From Kiritimatiellia bacterium (GTDB lineage: Bacteria > Verrucomicrobiota > Kiritimatiellia > RFP12 > UBA1067), in assembly GCA_017405115.1 (NCBI GenBank), contig JAFRBA010000095.1:1-40875 (forward strand): 40,875 nt of DNA, read 5' to 3'. The translations under genes and the position numbers were made by a program. Below, in pieces: positions 1 through 6,909 of this stretch. How positions within the stretch are numbered: position 1 is the stretch's first letter; each line of letters opens with the position of its first letter. The notes beneath the pieces were generated by a model. The model did no database searches and was not told where the DNA came from. It worked only from the letters and a program-made list of their open reading frames with translations.

Positions 1-27
1 CAACCACAAGCGAAAGGAGAGGGCCAT

Positions 28-903
28 ATGGCAAGGACAAGGAGGATCAAGTTCACGGACCGCGACGCGCTGCACCACGTCACCTCGCGGGTGTCCGGCA
101 GGCAGATGCTGCTCGCGGGCGCGGGCGTCAAGGACGACATGCTCGACGCGCTGGAGCGCGCGGCGGAGTTCAGCGGGGTGAACGTGGGGGCGTTCGCCCT
201 CCTGGACAACCACTTCCACATAGTCGTCCAGGTGCCGTTCCGCGAGGGGAGTGTCCCCGAGGGTGAGGTGCTGCGCCGGTACGGCGCGCTGATGGGCGGG
301 AAGGCTCGGGCGCAGCTTGAGGCGCGGCTCGGGAGCCTCCGCGAAAGCGGCGGCGCGGCGGCGGCCGAGGCCGAGCTGGACAGGCTGCGCGCGAGGATGC
401 ACGACCTGAGCCAATTCGTGAAGACGTTCAAGGAGGAGTTCGGGCGTCTCTTCCGCAGGCGCCGCACCTACCCCGGCACTCTATGGGAGGGGCGGTTCAG
501 GAGCACTCTCATAGGCGGGGCGGAGTACCTTCGCCGCTGCGCGGCGTACGTGGAGCTCAACCCGGTGAGGGCTGGGCTCGCGAGGCGCGCGGAGGGCTAC
601 GCCTGGAACACCGTGGGGGCGGCCAGGCGCGGCAGCGCGTTCGCGCTCCGCTGCCGGGAGTGGCTTCTCTCCGTCCTGGGCCTCTCAAGCGGGGACAGTC
701 CCCTTGAGGATGGGGCGCTGATGAGGCGGATAGCGCAGATATCTAGCGGGAAGATACTGGGGAGCGCGGCGTTCGTGGCGGAGATGCTGGGGCTGTTCGC
801 GGACCGAGTGAGGTCGCGGAGCGCCAGGGCGAGGGCGGTGGACGGGATCGGGTTCGCCTCGCACGGCTGGAGGCTGGCGGCGATGCTGGGCATGGCGGCG
901 TGA
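28..903 (+). CDS. REP-associated tyrosine (Y1/HUH) transposase, RAYT-like
   Basis: This 291-residue protein belongs to the IS200-like Y1/HUH transposase superfamily, in the TnpA-REP (RAYT) branch. Such enzymes nick and join single-stranded DNA at short palindromic REP sequences. The metal-binding HUH motif is visible as NHFHIVVQVP near residue 60, and the catalytic tyrosine is expected in YVELNPVRAGL near residue 178, where family members place it. The C-terminal 100 residues extend beyond the core, as is common in RAYTs. The start is supported by AAGGAGAG seven or so bases upstream. Palindromes of the type GGGGA(C/G)(T/A)GTCCCC occur twice inside the gene (246-258 and 691-703) and twice just downstream. 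The gene stands alone and shows no insertion-sequence ends of the classical kind, which fits a domesticated, non-selfish RAYT. The family call is confident; activity is not shown. Confidence 0.9.
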   Translation: MARTRRIKFTDRDALHHVTSRVSGRQMLLAGAGVKDDMLDALERAAEFSGVNVGAFALLDNHFHIVVQVPFREGSVPEGEVLRRYGALMGGKARAQLEARLGSLRESGGAAAAEAELDRLRARMHDLSQFVKTFKEEFGRLFRRRRTYPGTLWEGRFRSTLIGGAEYLRRCAAYVELNPVRAGLARRAEGYAWNTVGAARRGSAFALRCREWLLSVLGLSSGDSPLEDGALMRRIAQISSGKILGSAAFVAEMLGLFADRVRSRSARARAVDGIGFASHGWRLAAMLGMAA

Positions 904-961
904 AAACGACCAAATCAAGGGGGATGAAGATAGAAATGCCATGATTCGATGTTGCCATGGT

Positions 962-1017
962 GGGGACTGTCCCCTATTATATTATACTATTATACCTATT
1001 ATAATGGGGACTGTCCC
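962..1017. repeat. Pair of GGGGACTGTCCC palindromes flanking an AT-rich stretch
   Basis: GGGGACTGTCCCC lies at 962-974 and GGGGACTGTCCC at 1006-1017, separated by about 31 bases made almost only of A and T. The same core occurs inside the transposase gene at 246-258 and 691-703. These are probable REP-type recognition palindromes for the adjacent RAYT. The second copy touches the stop codon of the minus-strand sigma factor, so it may also act as a terminator for one or both converging genes. Confidence 0.7.
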
Positions 1018-1619
1018 TAAAATGGATGCTCCTCGCGGAGGGCGCGGCGAAAGCAGTCAATGCCATGCTTGCGGAGCAGATTCTTCATGCGGAATTTGAT
1101 CTGATAGACATGGTTCTCGGTTACGTGAAAGCGACGGCTGACGGACTTTACCGACTCGTTGCAGAGTGCGACACGTGTGTAGATGCAAAGATTGCGACGG
1201 GAAATGTCCTGCTCCTTGCAGAGCATTTCAAGAGTCTTCGCCAGTGCATGGCGGTATATCGCATTGTCAAGCTCAAGACCTTGGACGGCCGCGATCATGC
1301 CGAACATGTCTTTGGCCGCGCGTTCGATGTACTTCGCATGGCGCTTGACGAATTCGTTCATGTGGCTGAGAAAGGAGCGGGCCTGCCAACGGAGCTGCCA
1401 AAACCAGTCGGCCTCGGTCTGAGGCTTCTTGTCCCCATATGCTTCAATGTCCTTCTTGTGCATCAGCTTGTGGAAGGCCTCCTCCACCGCGTCTTCCCTG
1501 TCGGCAAGGCAGTACTTGCCGCTGAGACTGGACACAAGTGACTTGCGGAGTTTCTGGTACAGGTTCGCCCAGTCTTCAGTGGTGGGGAATCCAATGACAG
1601 TAGTTTCATCGAGTTTCAT
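1017..1619 (-). CDS. ECF-type RNA polymerase sigma factor
   Basis: A 200-residue sigma-70 family protein. Region 2 is recognisable around residues 35-60, where LADREDAVEEAFHKLM matches the usual DAEDAVQEAF core-binding segment. Region 4 with its helix-turn-helix is near the C-terminus (VKSVSRRFHVTENHVYQIK). The spacing and size fit an extracytoplasmic-function sigma factor. The start is set by AAAGGAGA about eight bases upstream of the ATG on the minus strand. No anti-sigma factor is adjacent; the neighbour on the far side is a second, unrelated-looking ECF sigma/kinase pair transcribed the other way. What activates it cannot be told from the sequence. It diverges from the two other sigma factors of this window, which are close relatives of each other. 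Confidence 0.8.
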   Translation of the reverse strand: MKLDETTVIGFPTTEDWANLYQKLRKSLVSSLSGKYCLADREDAVEEAFHKLMHKKDIEAYGDKKPQTEADWFWQLRWQARSFLSHMNEFVKRHAKYIERAAKDMFGMIAAVQGLELDNAIYRHALAKTLEMLCKEQDISRRNLCIYTRVALCNESVKSVSRRFHVTENHVYQIKFRMKNLLRKHGIDCFRRALREEHPF

Positions 1620-1799
1620 GATGTAATCTCCTTTCTTTAATTTTTTTTTTAATTTAGAATTGTATCAATCTCTTTGATGTTTGTTAACTTATTACGTGCA
1701 GACACCTTCCGCCTTCATCTGGCGGAGGCTGTTTTCACGGAGTTTGTCAAATCTCATACATGCCAAACTCTCCACCGTTCATGGATTCGGCTGCGAAAG

Positions 1800-1859
1800 T
1801 ATCCGGAAAATGGCATACAGTACCGGCTGGGCAAGTGCGATTTGGCGGCCCTGAAACGG
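1800..1859 (+). pseudogene. Remnant of a kinase C-terminal coding segment
   Basis: Bases 1800-1830 match 4014-4044 with one or two differences, and 1834-1859 match 4142-4167, so a segment of about 100 bases is missing between the blocks. In the intact kinase these blocks encode YPENGIQYRL and VRFGGPET near the C-terminus. Here they are in different frames. The remnant suggests that another copy of the same kinase tail once lay directly upstream of the sigma gene, or that the tail was locally duplicated and then collapsed. Confidence 0.65.
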
Positions 1860-1874
1860 CCGCAACTAGGGTTT

Positions 1875-1932
1875 CAGATTCACGCCCACAGACGGACGGG
1901 AATTTGATATGCTACGCGGCAGACAATTCAAG
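1875..1932 (+). promoter_or_regulatory. 58-base repeat upstream of sigma gene, copy 1
   Basis: This sequence recurs at 6910-6967 with only a few differences. Both copies contain CCCACAGACGGACGG followed by AATTTG, a possible -10 element (TATGCT here, TATACT in copy 2) and ACGCGGCAGACAATT. Copy 1 ends 16 bases before the sigma-factor ATG, and copy 2 lies about 215 bases before the Sel1-repeat gene. A shared promoter or operator is the simplest reading, but I see no convincing -35 box, so sigma-70 use is doubtful. Confidence 0.5.
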
Positions 1933-1948
1933 TTTTTTTGAGCTTCAC

Positions 1949-2524
1949 ATGGCAGCCGTTCCCACCACGTCCACGACCCTTTTGCGTGACATCGCGCAGG
2001 ATGCGCAGCACCCTCGCTGGGGCGAGTTCGTCGCCCGGTATCGTCCGATGATGGAGGCGTTCATGCGCGAGCGCTTCCCGTCCGTCGAGGCGGACGACGT
2101 AATTCAAGAGACGTTCGCCGCGCTGTGCAAGGTGCTTCCGAACTACCGTTACGCGCCGGACGAGAAGGGCCACTTCCACAACTACCTTACTGGCATTCTC
2201 CGCAACAAGGCGATGCGGATGCTGCGCACTGAGGAACGGCAGAGGGAAATCGCCGGTAGGGCGGTTTCGATGAAACCGCCGCTTGACTTGGAATCCTACC
2301 GTGAAGCCGTCTTCGAGATTGCCCTGCGACAGTTTCTTGCCGACGGATCTGTCGCCGACCGCACGAAGCGCATCTTCGAGCGCACGGCAATAAACGGCGA
2401 GTCGCCGGAATCAGTTGCTGCGGCGTTCAAGATGTCGCGTCATGCCGTCGATCAGGCGAAGAGCCGCGCAATGGCGCGGCTCCGCGAAATCGTGAAGCAG
2501 CTCGAGAATGCCGCCGAATCCTGA
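1949..2524 (+). CDS. ECF-type sigma factor paired with a Ser/Thr kinase
   Basis: The protein has 191 residues from the ATG at 1949. Region 2 contains SVEADDVIQETF, the acidic core-binding motif, and region 4 contains ESPESVAAAFKMSRHAVDQA. The start was chosen by comparison with the paralogue at 38181-38762: MAAVPTTSTTLL aligns with MTQLPATSITLL, while the longer open frame upstream has no counterpart. The two share the signature DEKGHFHNYL. The 3' end overlaps the kinase start by 17 bases, so both are probably made from one mRNA by coupled translation. In known ECF-kinase pairs the kinase controls the sigma factor. In the phosphorylation-activated ECF43 type the acidic region-2 motif is lost; here it is intact, so a different mode of control is more likely. 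Confidence 0.88.
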   Translation: MAAVPTTSTTLLRDIAQDAQHPRWGEFVARYRPMMEAFMRERFPSVEADDVIQETFAALCKVLPNYRYAPDEKGHFHNYLTGILRNKAMRMLRTEERQREIAGRAVSMKPPLDLESYREAVFEIALRQFLADGSVADRTKRIFERTAINGESPESVAAAFKMSRHAVDQAKSRAMARLREIVKQLENAAES

Positions 2525-4232
2525 ACAGTCCGGTGGGGCGGGCAGACCCCTGCCCGCCGATGGTATGGCGTGTCCCAACGCCGCCGATTCACTAGAATCG
2601 CTGTGCGCCGCGCATGCGCCTGTCGCGGATGGCGGACGCTTCGCCGCCGGGACCGTATTCGGCGACTGGCGCGTGACGGCGTTCATCGGACGCGGCGGCA
2701 ATGGCGAAGTCTATTGTGCGGAGCATGTGACGCTCGGAACGTCTGCCGCCGTCAAGGTGCTGGTGCGGGAAGAGGATCGGGCGAAGGAACGGTTCGAGCG
2801 CGAGGCGAAGCTACTCGCCCAGATGAAGTCAAAGGCGTTTCCCCGGTTCTTCGCATACGGCGAGGCGAATCCGCCTACGCAAAGCTGCGGCGCGATAAAT
2901 CGCACGGCATATATCGCGATGGAATTGTTGGAGCCCGGCGAACTGCCGACGGGAGACTGCGCCGTGGCAAAGTTCATGCTGAAGGTGTGCGAGGCCGCCG
3001 GGGAGCTTCACGCTCTCGGCTACGTACACCGCGACATCAAGCCAGGCAATATCCTGTGGCGCTTGGTAGGGTCACGCGTCCCGCGTGACCGCGGACGCGC
3101 GGGACGCGCGTCCCTACCGGTCCCCGTTCTCGCCGACCTTGGTCTCGTCAAGGAGACAAAACCCACAAACTCACAACTCACAAACTCCCAACTCACCATC
3201 GGTGGCGTCGGTACGCCGGGCTATGGCGCTCCGGAGCAGATGGAGCGCGGCGAGGCGACGGAGGCATCCGACATCCATGCGCTCGGCGTGCTGGCCGACC
3301 GCTGTTTCGGCGGCAGACCGCCGCGAGCGTGGAAACGCATCATCGAACGCGCCACGTCGTCCATCCCCTCGTACCGTTATCAGTCCGTTGTTGCGCTCGC
3401 AAGGGCTATACGTCGGCGGCACTGGATATGGTATGCAATTGGACTGATGGTGTCTTTGCTCGTCGTGGTGGCGATGCCGTATGTCGAACCTCGTCATGCA
3501 GATATTGGTGCTGAGCAGCTGACAGTCAAGCGAGAGGGTGTACAGAAGACAGATGAGCGATCTGCAAAGAAACAGCGGAAGACAGACGAGCACGTCAAGC
3601 CGGAGCGGGAATATCCCGGACAAGGGATGCTTGATGAGGGTGATGAAAAGTGGCAGGCTCTGATGGAGAGAGTGAAATATGACGAAGAGCGGCGTAGAAA
3701 ACGAGAGCAGCTTCTGATGCAAGAGCGAGACAGGGCGGAGAAGATGTCGAAGAAGGTGAAGCAGCATGTAGAAGAGTCTGTCCGTCGAACGCAGGAAGAC
3801 AATAAGTCTGTGGGGGATTCAACGAACATGCCCATCGTAAGCGTCAGGCGACTGGAGGGGAAGAAGGTGATGCTTGCGGAGCCGATTATCCTGGAAGGCG
3901 GCAGGGAATATCAGGTTTATGGTCCTGGAACTCTTGATGCCGATTTGTTCTGTCCCACGACGGCGATTTTGCGTCTGAAGGATTGCGTGTTGCTCAACCG
4001 CACGAAGCGGCTCTATCCGGAAAACGGCATACAGTACCGGCTGGACAATGGAGTTTACCTTAATTTCATAAATGTGCGAAGCAAGCCATGGTCGTTGCAT
4101 GTTCGGGATTTCACGGGGATGTATGACGGGGCATACAACCAGGTGCGATTTGGCGGGCCTGAGACGGTGCAGGAGCTTATGGAGCAGATGAGCGAAGAAC
4201 AAGCCAAGGACCTGCGCAATACGACCCTCTAA
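2508..4232 (+). CDS. Membrane Ser/Thr protein kinase (Hanks type) with in-frame palindromic insertion
   Basis: This 574-residue kinase shows the glycine loop GRGGNGEVY (61-69), the ATP-binding lysine in AAVKVL (K83), HRDIKPGN with catalytic D176, DLG (210-212) in place of DFG, and GTPGYGAPEQ (APE, about 241-243). One membrane helix follows at about 306-325. The C-terminal part, presumably outside the cytoplasm, is charged and coiled-coil-like (about 340-440) and then carries an unrecognised domain. Residues 187-204, between HRD and DLG, come from a 54-base palindromic element absent from the paralogous kinase at 36712-38184. Residues 218-230 (TNSQL twice) come from a 15-base tandem repeat. 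Both lie in the activation region and keep the frame. The start at 2508 overlaps the sigma gene. Function: probably signals to the sigma factor. Whether the kinase still folds with the insertion is open. Confidence 0.88.
   Translation: MPPNPEQSGGAGRPLPADGMACPNAADSLESLCAAHAPVADGGRFAAGTVFGDWRVTAFIGRGGNGEVYCAEHVTLGTSAAVKVLVREEDRAKERFEREAKLLAQMKSKAFPRFFAYGEANPPTQSCGAINRTAYIAMELLEPGELPTGDCAVAKFMLKVCEAAGELHALGYVHRDIKPGNILWRLVGSRVPRDRGRAGRASLPVPVLADLGLVKETKPTNSQLTNSQLTIGGVGTPGYGAPEQMERGEATEASDIHALGVLADRCFGGRPPRAWKRIIERATSSIPSYRYQSVVALARAIRRRHWIWYAIGLMVSLLVVVAMPYVEPRHADIGAEQLTVKREGVQKTDERSAKKQRKTDEHVKPEREYPGQGMLDEGDEKWQALMERVKYDEERRRKREQLLMQERDRAEKMSKKVKQHVEESVRRTQEDNKSVGDSTNMPIVSVRRLEGKKVMLAEPIILEGGREYQVYGPGTLDADLFCPTTAILRLKDCVLLNRTKRLYPENGIQYRLDNGVYLNFINVRSKPWSLHVRDFTGMYDGAYNQVRFGGPETVQELMEQMSEEQAKDLRNTTL
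3065..3118. repeat. REPIN-like palindromic element inside the kinase gene
   Basis: The element is 54 bases, exactly 18 codons. The ends pair (GGTAG with CTACC). Inside are two perfect hairpins: GGTCACGCG with CGCGTGACC around loop TCC, and GGACGCGCG with CGCGCGTCC around loop GGA. The loops are complementary to each other. GTAG at the foot of a GC-rich hairpin, in inverted pairs, is the layout of REP/REPIN elements moved by RAYT transposases. It translates without a stop between kinase subdomains VIb and VII. Confidence 0.8.
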
Positions 4233-4262
4233 TTCCCGCGTGAGATTTCGGCGCGAGGCGGT
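4233..4262. repeat. Direct repeat ATTCCCGCGTGAGATTT family, copy A
   Basis: This 30-base sequence follows the kinase stop codon and recurs at 5258 and 6797. The later copies are longer and include GGCAGTATGGTATAGAGGC. Copies A and B bracket the ATPase pseudogene; copies B and C bracket the intact ATPase at 5509-6738. Confidence 0.75.
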
Positions 4263-4264
4263 TT

Positions 4265-4443
4265 TATGAGTATGCTGGCAATACTGTTGCAGTGAACCTT
4301 GCCTATAACTTCACTGTTCACAAATGTCACAATTGACACAAATACAAATGGGAGGGACGCGCTCCCGCGCGTCCGAAACGAGCGGTCGCGCAGGAGCGCG
4401 ACCCTCCCGAATTGATATTTGTGATTTGTGAACAATACTCATG
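4265..4443. repeat. Long nested inverted repeat around a REPIN-like element
   Basis: The core at 4350-4408 has paired ends GGGAG/CTCCC and two perfect hairpins, GGACGCGC/GCGCGTCC with loop TCCC and GGTCGCGC/GCGCGACC with loop AGGA. Outside the core, CACAAATA (4337-4344) pairs with TATTTGTG (4416-4423), GTTCACAAAT (4316-4325) with ATTTGTGAAC (4424-4433), and GAGTAT (near 4268) with ATACTC (4435-4440). The whole can fold into one long stem ending in a three-way junction. It lies downstream of the kinase and could end transcription. The remaining stretch to about 4630 is GC-rich, with two copies of a short unit ending in CGTCAGGTT, and holds no gene I can support. Confidence 0.7.
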
Positions 4444-4735
4444 TTATCCTCATTTACATTCCCGTGCGCGATTCGCCTGCGCCAAAGGCGTCAGGTTGGC
4501 TGAGCGCAAGATGCACCTGCGGCGAAGCCGTCAGGTTCCCCGACGAGCAAAGCGAGGAGCCTTGCGAAGCAAGGTCGCAAGAGGGTGCGCGCGAACCGCG
4601 AAGATCGCAAGGGCCCGAGCGCGGGCGGCTGACTAATGAAGAACGAGTCGCTAAGAATCCGATTTGATACGCTGAATCTTGATTCCGATTCTGTCGTTCT
4701 TCGCGCATTATAATTTGCGGCAAGTATCTCTGGGG

Positions 4736-4764
4736 TTGACTTGCCGCAAAAAATAAAGTATAAT
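4736..4764 (+). promoter_or_regulatory. Sigma-70 promoter of the collapsed ATPase gene
   Basis: TTGACT (4736-4741), a 17-base spacer and TATAAT (4759-4764) form a near-consensus housekeeping promoter, followed by GGAGG and the ATG at 4789. The -35 box lies between the arms of an inverted repeat, TTGCGGCAAG and CTTGCCGCAA, which may be an operator. Confidence 0.85.
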
Positions 4765-4788
4765 TCTCATGTTTTAAATGGAGGTATT

Positions 4789-5209
4789 ATGCTCATAGGT
4801 CGTGATAAAGAGCGAAATATGTTGTTGTCAGCCCTACGTTCCGACAGTATGCCTGGCCCATGTTGCGCAGATGAAGAAGGCGTTGGGTATATCTGGAGTT
4901 GTCACGGAGGAATATGCGTGGCGTCATTTTGCGGAAGATGAGGACGACAAGGGCGCACAGATAGACCTTGTCATCGACCGCAACGATGGCGTCGTAAACC
5001 TATGCGAGATGAAGTACTCAAAGGGGAGGTATGCGATTTCCGCCGACTATGCGGAAAGGCTTGTAGAGCGAGCCCAGACATTCGCGGAAAAGGTTTCCCA
5101 TGACAAAGCGGTGTTCACCACAATGGTCACTCCTTCTGGCATTCGGCATGACGAAAACTCATCCGCAGTGCAATCAGAGATTACGGCAGACGGCCTCTTC
5201 GCCGATTGA
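4789..5209 (+). pseudogene. AAA ATPase (DUF234 type), internally deleted
   Basis: The first codons (MLIGRDKERNMLLSAL) match the start of bacterial/archaeal-type AAA ATPases of the DUF234 group. The frame then breaks, and the continuation in another frame, from about 4860, encodes the C-terminal nuclease-fold domain (GAQIDLVIDRNDGV, then LCEMKYSKGRYAIS). Family members are about 370-490 residues long, so some 250 or more residues are missing, including Walker A and Walker B. The promoter and ribosome-binding site are intact. This is a deletion derivative, not a small gene. Confidence 0.85.
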
Positions 5210-5215
5210 GGCCAA

Positions 5216-5304
5216 CCACTAACCACTAGCCACTAACCACTAACCACTAGCCACTAAATTCCCGCGTGAGATTTCGCTGCGGGGCGGCAGTATGGTATAG
5301 AGGC
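5216..5304. repeat. CCACTAA/CCACTAG heptamer array plus repeat copy B
   Basis: Six tandem heptamers (CCACTAA or CCACTAG, 5216-5257) run straight into copy B of the ATTCCCGCGTGAGATTT element (5258-5304). The same composite lies at 6763-6843, so the ATPase gene at 5509-6738 sits between two direct repeats of about 80-90 bases. Similarity continues weakly past 5304 (GAGGCAG). Confidence 0.85.
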
Positions 5305-5446
5305 GGGGAATGCCCGCGCCACAGAAGAAGAGGCAGGGTTTGGGACTGCGGCCACATACGTTTGCAATAGCCCGTCCAAATGTCGGCTGTCAGTTTGTAT
5401 TGAGCAAATCATCAGGTTTCTAATGTACAAATTCTCGGATTCCTAA

Positions 5447-5475
5447 TAGACGAATTCACGGAGTTGTGATATACT
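5447..5475 (+). promoter_or_regulatory. Probable promoter of the ATPase at 5509
   Basis: TAGACG, a 17-base spacer and TATACT precede AAGAGGAAAA and the ATG at 5509. The -35 box is imperfect. The stretch 5305-5446 shows no gene. Confidence 0.55.
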
Positions 5476-5508
5476 ACGTGGGGTCAGGTTGCTCAAGAGG
5501 AAAAACAT

Positions 5509-6738
5509 ATGGACAATATCACAAGATGGAATCTTCGTGTTCTTGAAAAGGCGCTTAAGACACGTCGTGTAGTCATCGTATCTGGTGCAAGGCAATGCGG
5601 CAAATCGACATTGCTTGAAATGTTCTTTGATGGCAAGGTGGAAATCCGCAGTCTTGATTCCAAGAGACTTCGCGAGGCGGCACTTCTTGATCCGCAGAGT
5701 TTTGTGCGATATGACGGCAATGGTCCAATGGTCATAGATGAGGTGCAAAAGGCCCCGGAGCTCCTTTCGGAAATCAAGTTGGTAGTCGACAGAAATCGCC
5801 AACCTGGGCAATACGTCATAACGGGCTCGTCTGACATATATTCTGCACCGGAGGCTGATGAAAGCCTTGCAGGACGCGTAAAGAACATACGCATGAGAAC
5901 GTTTGCGCAGGGAGAGATTCTGGGCGTGGAGCCAAAGTTTCTCGCCAGGCTCTTTGCAAACGATTATGACAGCCTGTATCCTGACTGTGACAAGAGAACA
6001 GTACTGGGCCTTGCATTTCGCGGGGGATATCCCGAAGTGGTCAGGCTGTCGCCAGAGGACAGGCGTGAATGGTTTCAGGACTATGTCAAGTCGCTGTTCT
6101 CCAAAGACATCAAAAACGACGAGCGCATACGTCGGCAGCGTGCGCTCTATGACTTGCTTAAAGCCGTTTCCGCGTGGTCGTCAAAGTTTGTCGATTCCGC
6201 CGCGCTTCAGTCTGCGTGCGGACTTTCCCGATCCACCTACAGGGAGTATCTTGGGGTACTGGAACGCTACTATCTTTGCGAATGCGTGGAGGCCTGGGCA
6301 GGGTCGGACTATGCGCGTATCGGCAAGAGCCCGAAATGGTACATGTGTGATACCGGCCTTATGGCGGCTATGCTGAATTGGCGCATGAAGGACATTGAAC
6401 TCGATGCTGACAAGGTTGGCAAGATTGTCGAGACATTTGTATTTGCAGAACTTGCCGCACAGATTGATTTGTCTGGAGACTACTCGCTCTACCAGTACCG
6501 CGACATTGACAAACGTGAGATAGACTTCATTGTTGAGGACGCAGACGGCAATCTTGCGGGAGTTGAGGTCAAAGCCGGTTCAGGCGTCGGAAAGAATGAC
6601 TTCCGGCATCTTGCGTGGTTTCGCGACCATTTGGCCAAGGGACGCCGATTTGTCGGCATCGTCCTATATTCAGGGCGCGAAACGCTTTCCTTCGGTAATG
6701 GGATGTTGGCAGTGCCAATGTCCGTACTGTGGTCATAG
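5509..6738 (+). CDS. AAA ATPase with DUF4143 domain
   Basis: This 409-residue protein has an N-terminal AAA_14 P-loop domain (Walker A GARQCGKST, near residues 26-34; Walker B MVIDEVQ near 76) with a typical GSSD sensor, and a C-terminal DUF4143 region with the restriction-nuclease-like signature EIDFIVE followed by GVEVKAG. The length is normal for the family. Such ATPases are very abundant as paralogues in gut anaerobes; their physiological role is not established. The start is supported by AAGAGGAAAA nine bases upstream. The gene has its own promoter and no operon partner. It is bracketed by direct repeats at 5216-5304 and 6763-6843. It is not closely related in sequence to the two ATPases that begin MTIKRD. 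Confidence 0.9.
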   Translation: MDNITRWNLRVLEKALKTRRVVIVSGARQCGKSTLLEMFFDGKVEIRSLDSKRLREAALLDPQSFVRYDGNGPMVIDEVQKAPELLSEIKLVVDRNRQPGQYVITGSSDIYSAPEADESLAGRVKNIRMRTFAQGEILGVEPKFLARLFANDYDSLYPDCDKRTVLGLAFRGGYPEVVRLSPEDRREWFQDYVKSLFSKDIKNDERIRRQRALYDLLKAVSAWSSKFVDSAALQSACGLSRSTYREYLGVLERYYLCECVEAWAGSDYARIGKSPKWYMCDTGLMAAMLNWRMKDIELDADKVGKIVETFVFAELAAQIDLSGDYSLYQYRDIDKREIDFIVEDADGNLAGVEVKAGSGVGKNDFRHLAWFRDHLAKGRRFVGIVLYSGRETLSFGNGMLAVPMSVLWS

Positions 6739-6762
6739 CCGTTCCATTTCTCTCTTGCCCGA

Positions 6763-6843
6763 CACTAGCCACTAGCCACTAACCACTAACCACTAATTTC
6801 CCGCGTGAGATTTTGGCGCGGGGCGGCAGTATGGTATAGAGGC
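6763..6843. repeat. Heptamer array plus repeat copy C
   Basis: One partial and four full CCACTAG/CCACTAA heptamers (6763-6796) are followed by copy C of the ATTCCCGCGTGAGATTT element (6797-6843). This repeats the arrangement at 5216-5304 in the same orientation. Confidence 0.85.
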
Positions 6844-6909
6844 AAGGTTTGCCCCTTTCCCACGGAAGGAGAGGCAGAGGCTTGGATTCGGCGCTGCGAT
6901 AAGTATTTG

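Larger units (their letters stand above)
1620..1948. other. Divergent intergenic region with kinase-tail remnant and promoter-like repeat
   Basis: This region separates two divergent sigma-factor genes. It holds an A/T run beside the minus-strand gene, a hairpin near 1708-1728 (TCCGCC pairing with GGCGGA, followed by CTGTTTT), a fragment related to the 3' end of the downstream kinase gene (1800-1859) and a 58-base repeat at 1875-1932. No intact gene is supported here. An open frame does run from about 1760 into the sigma factor, but its first 60 residues have no match in the paralogous sigma protein and cross the kinase-tail fragment. Confidence 0.6.

Noticed and set aside
28..1017. Complete IS200/IS605 insertion sequence
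   Set aside because: There is no TnpB or recognisable IS end; the protein and palindromes fit a single-copy RAYT better.
1026..1541. Plus-strand frame opposite the first sigma factor
   Set aside because: The minus-strand frame has clear sigma-factor regions and a good ribosome-binding site; this is its antisense shadow.
4412..4667. Open frames rich in Arg and Ala between the kinase and the ATPase pseudogene
   Set aside because: They run through GC-rich short repeats, differ in every frame and have no credible ribosome-binding site or protein-like pattern.
5216..5257. Heptamer array considered as a CRISPR array
   Set aside because: The units are 7 bases without spacers, and there are no cas genes in the window.
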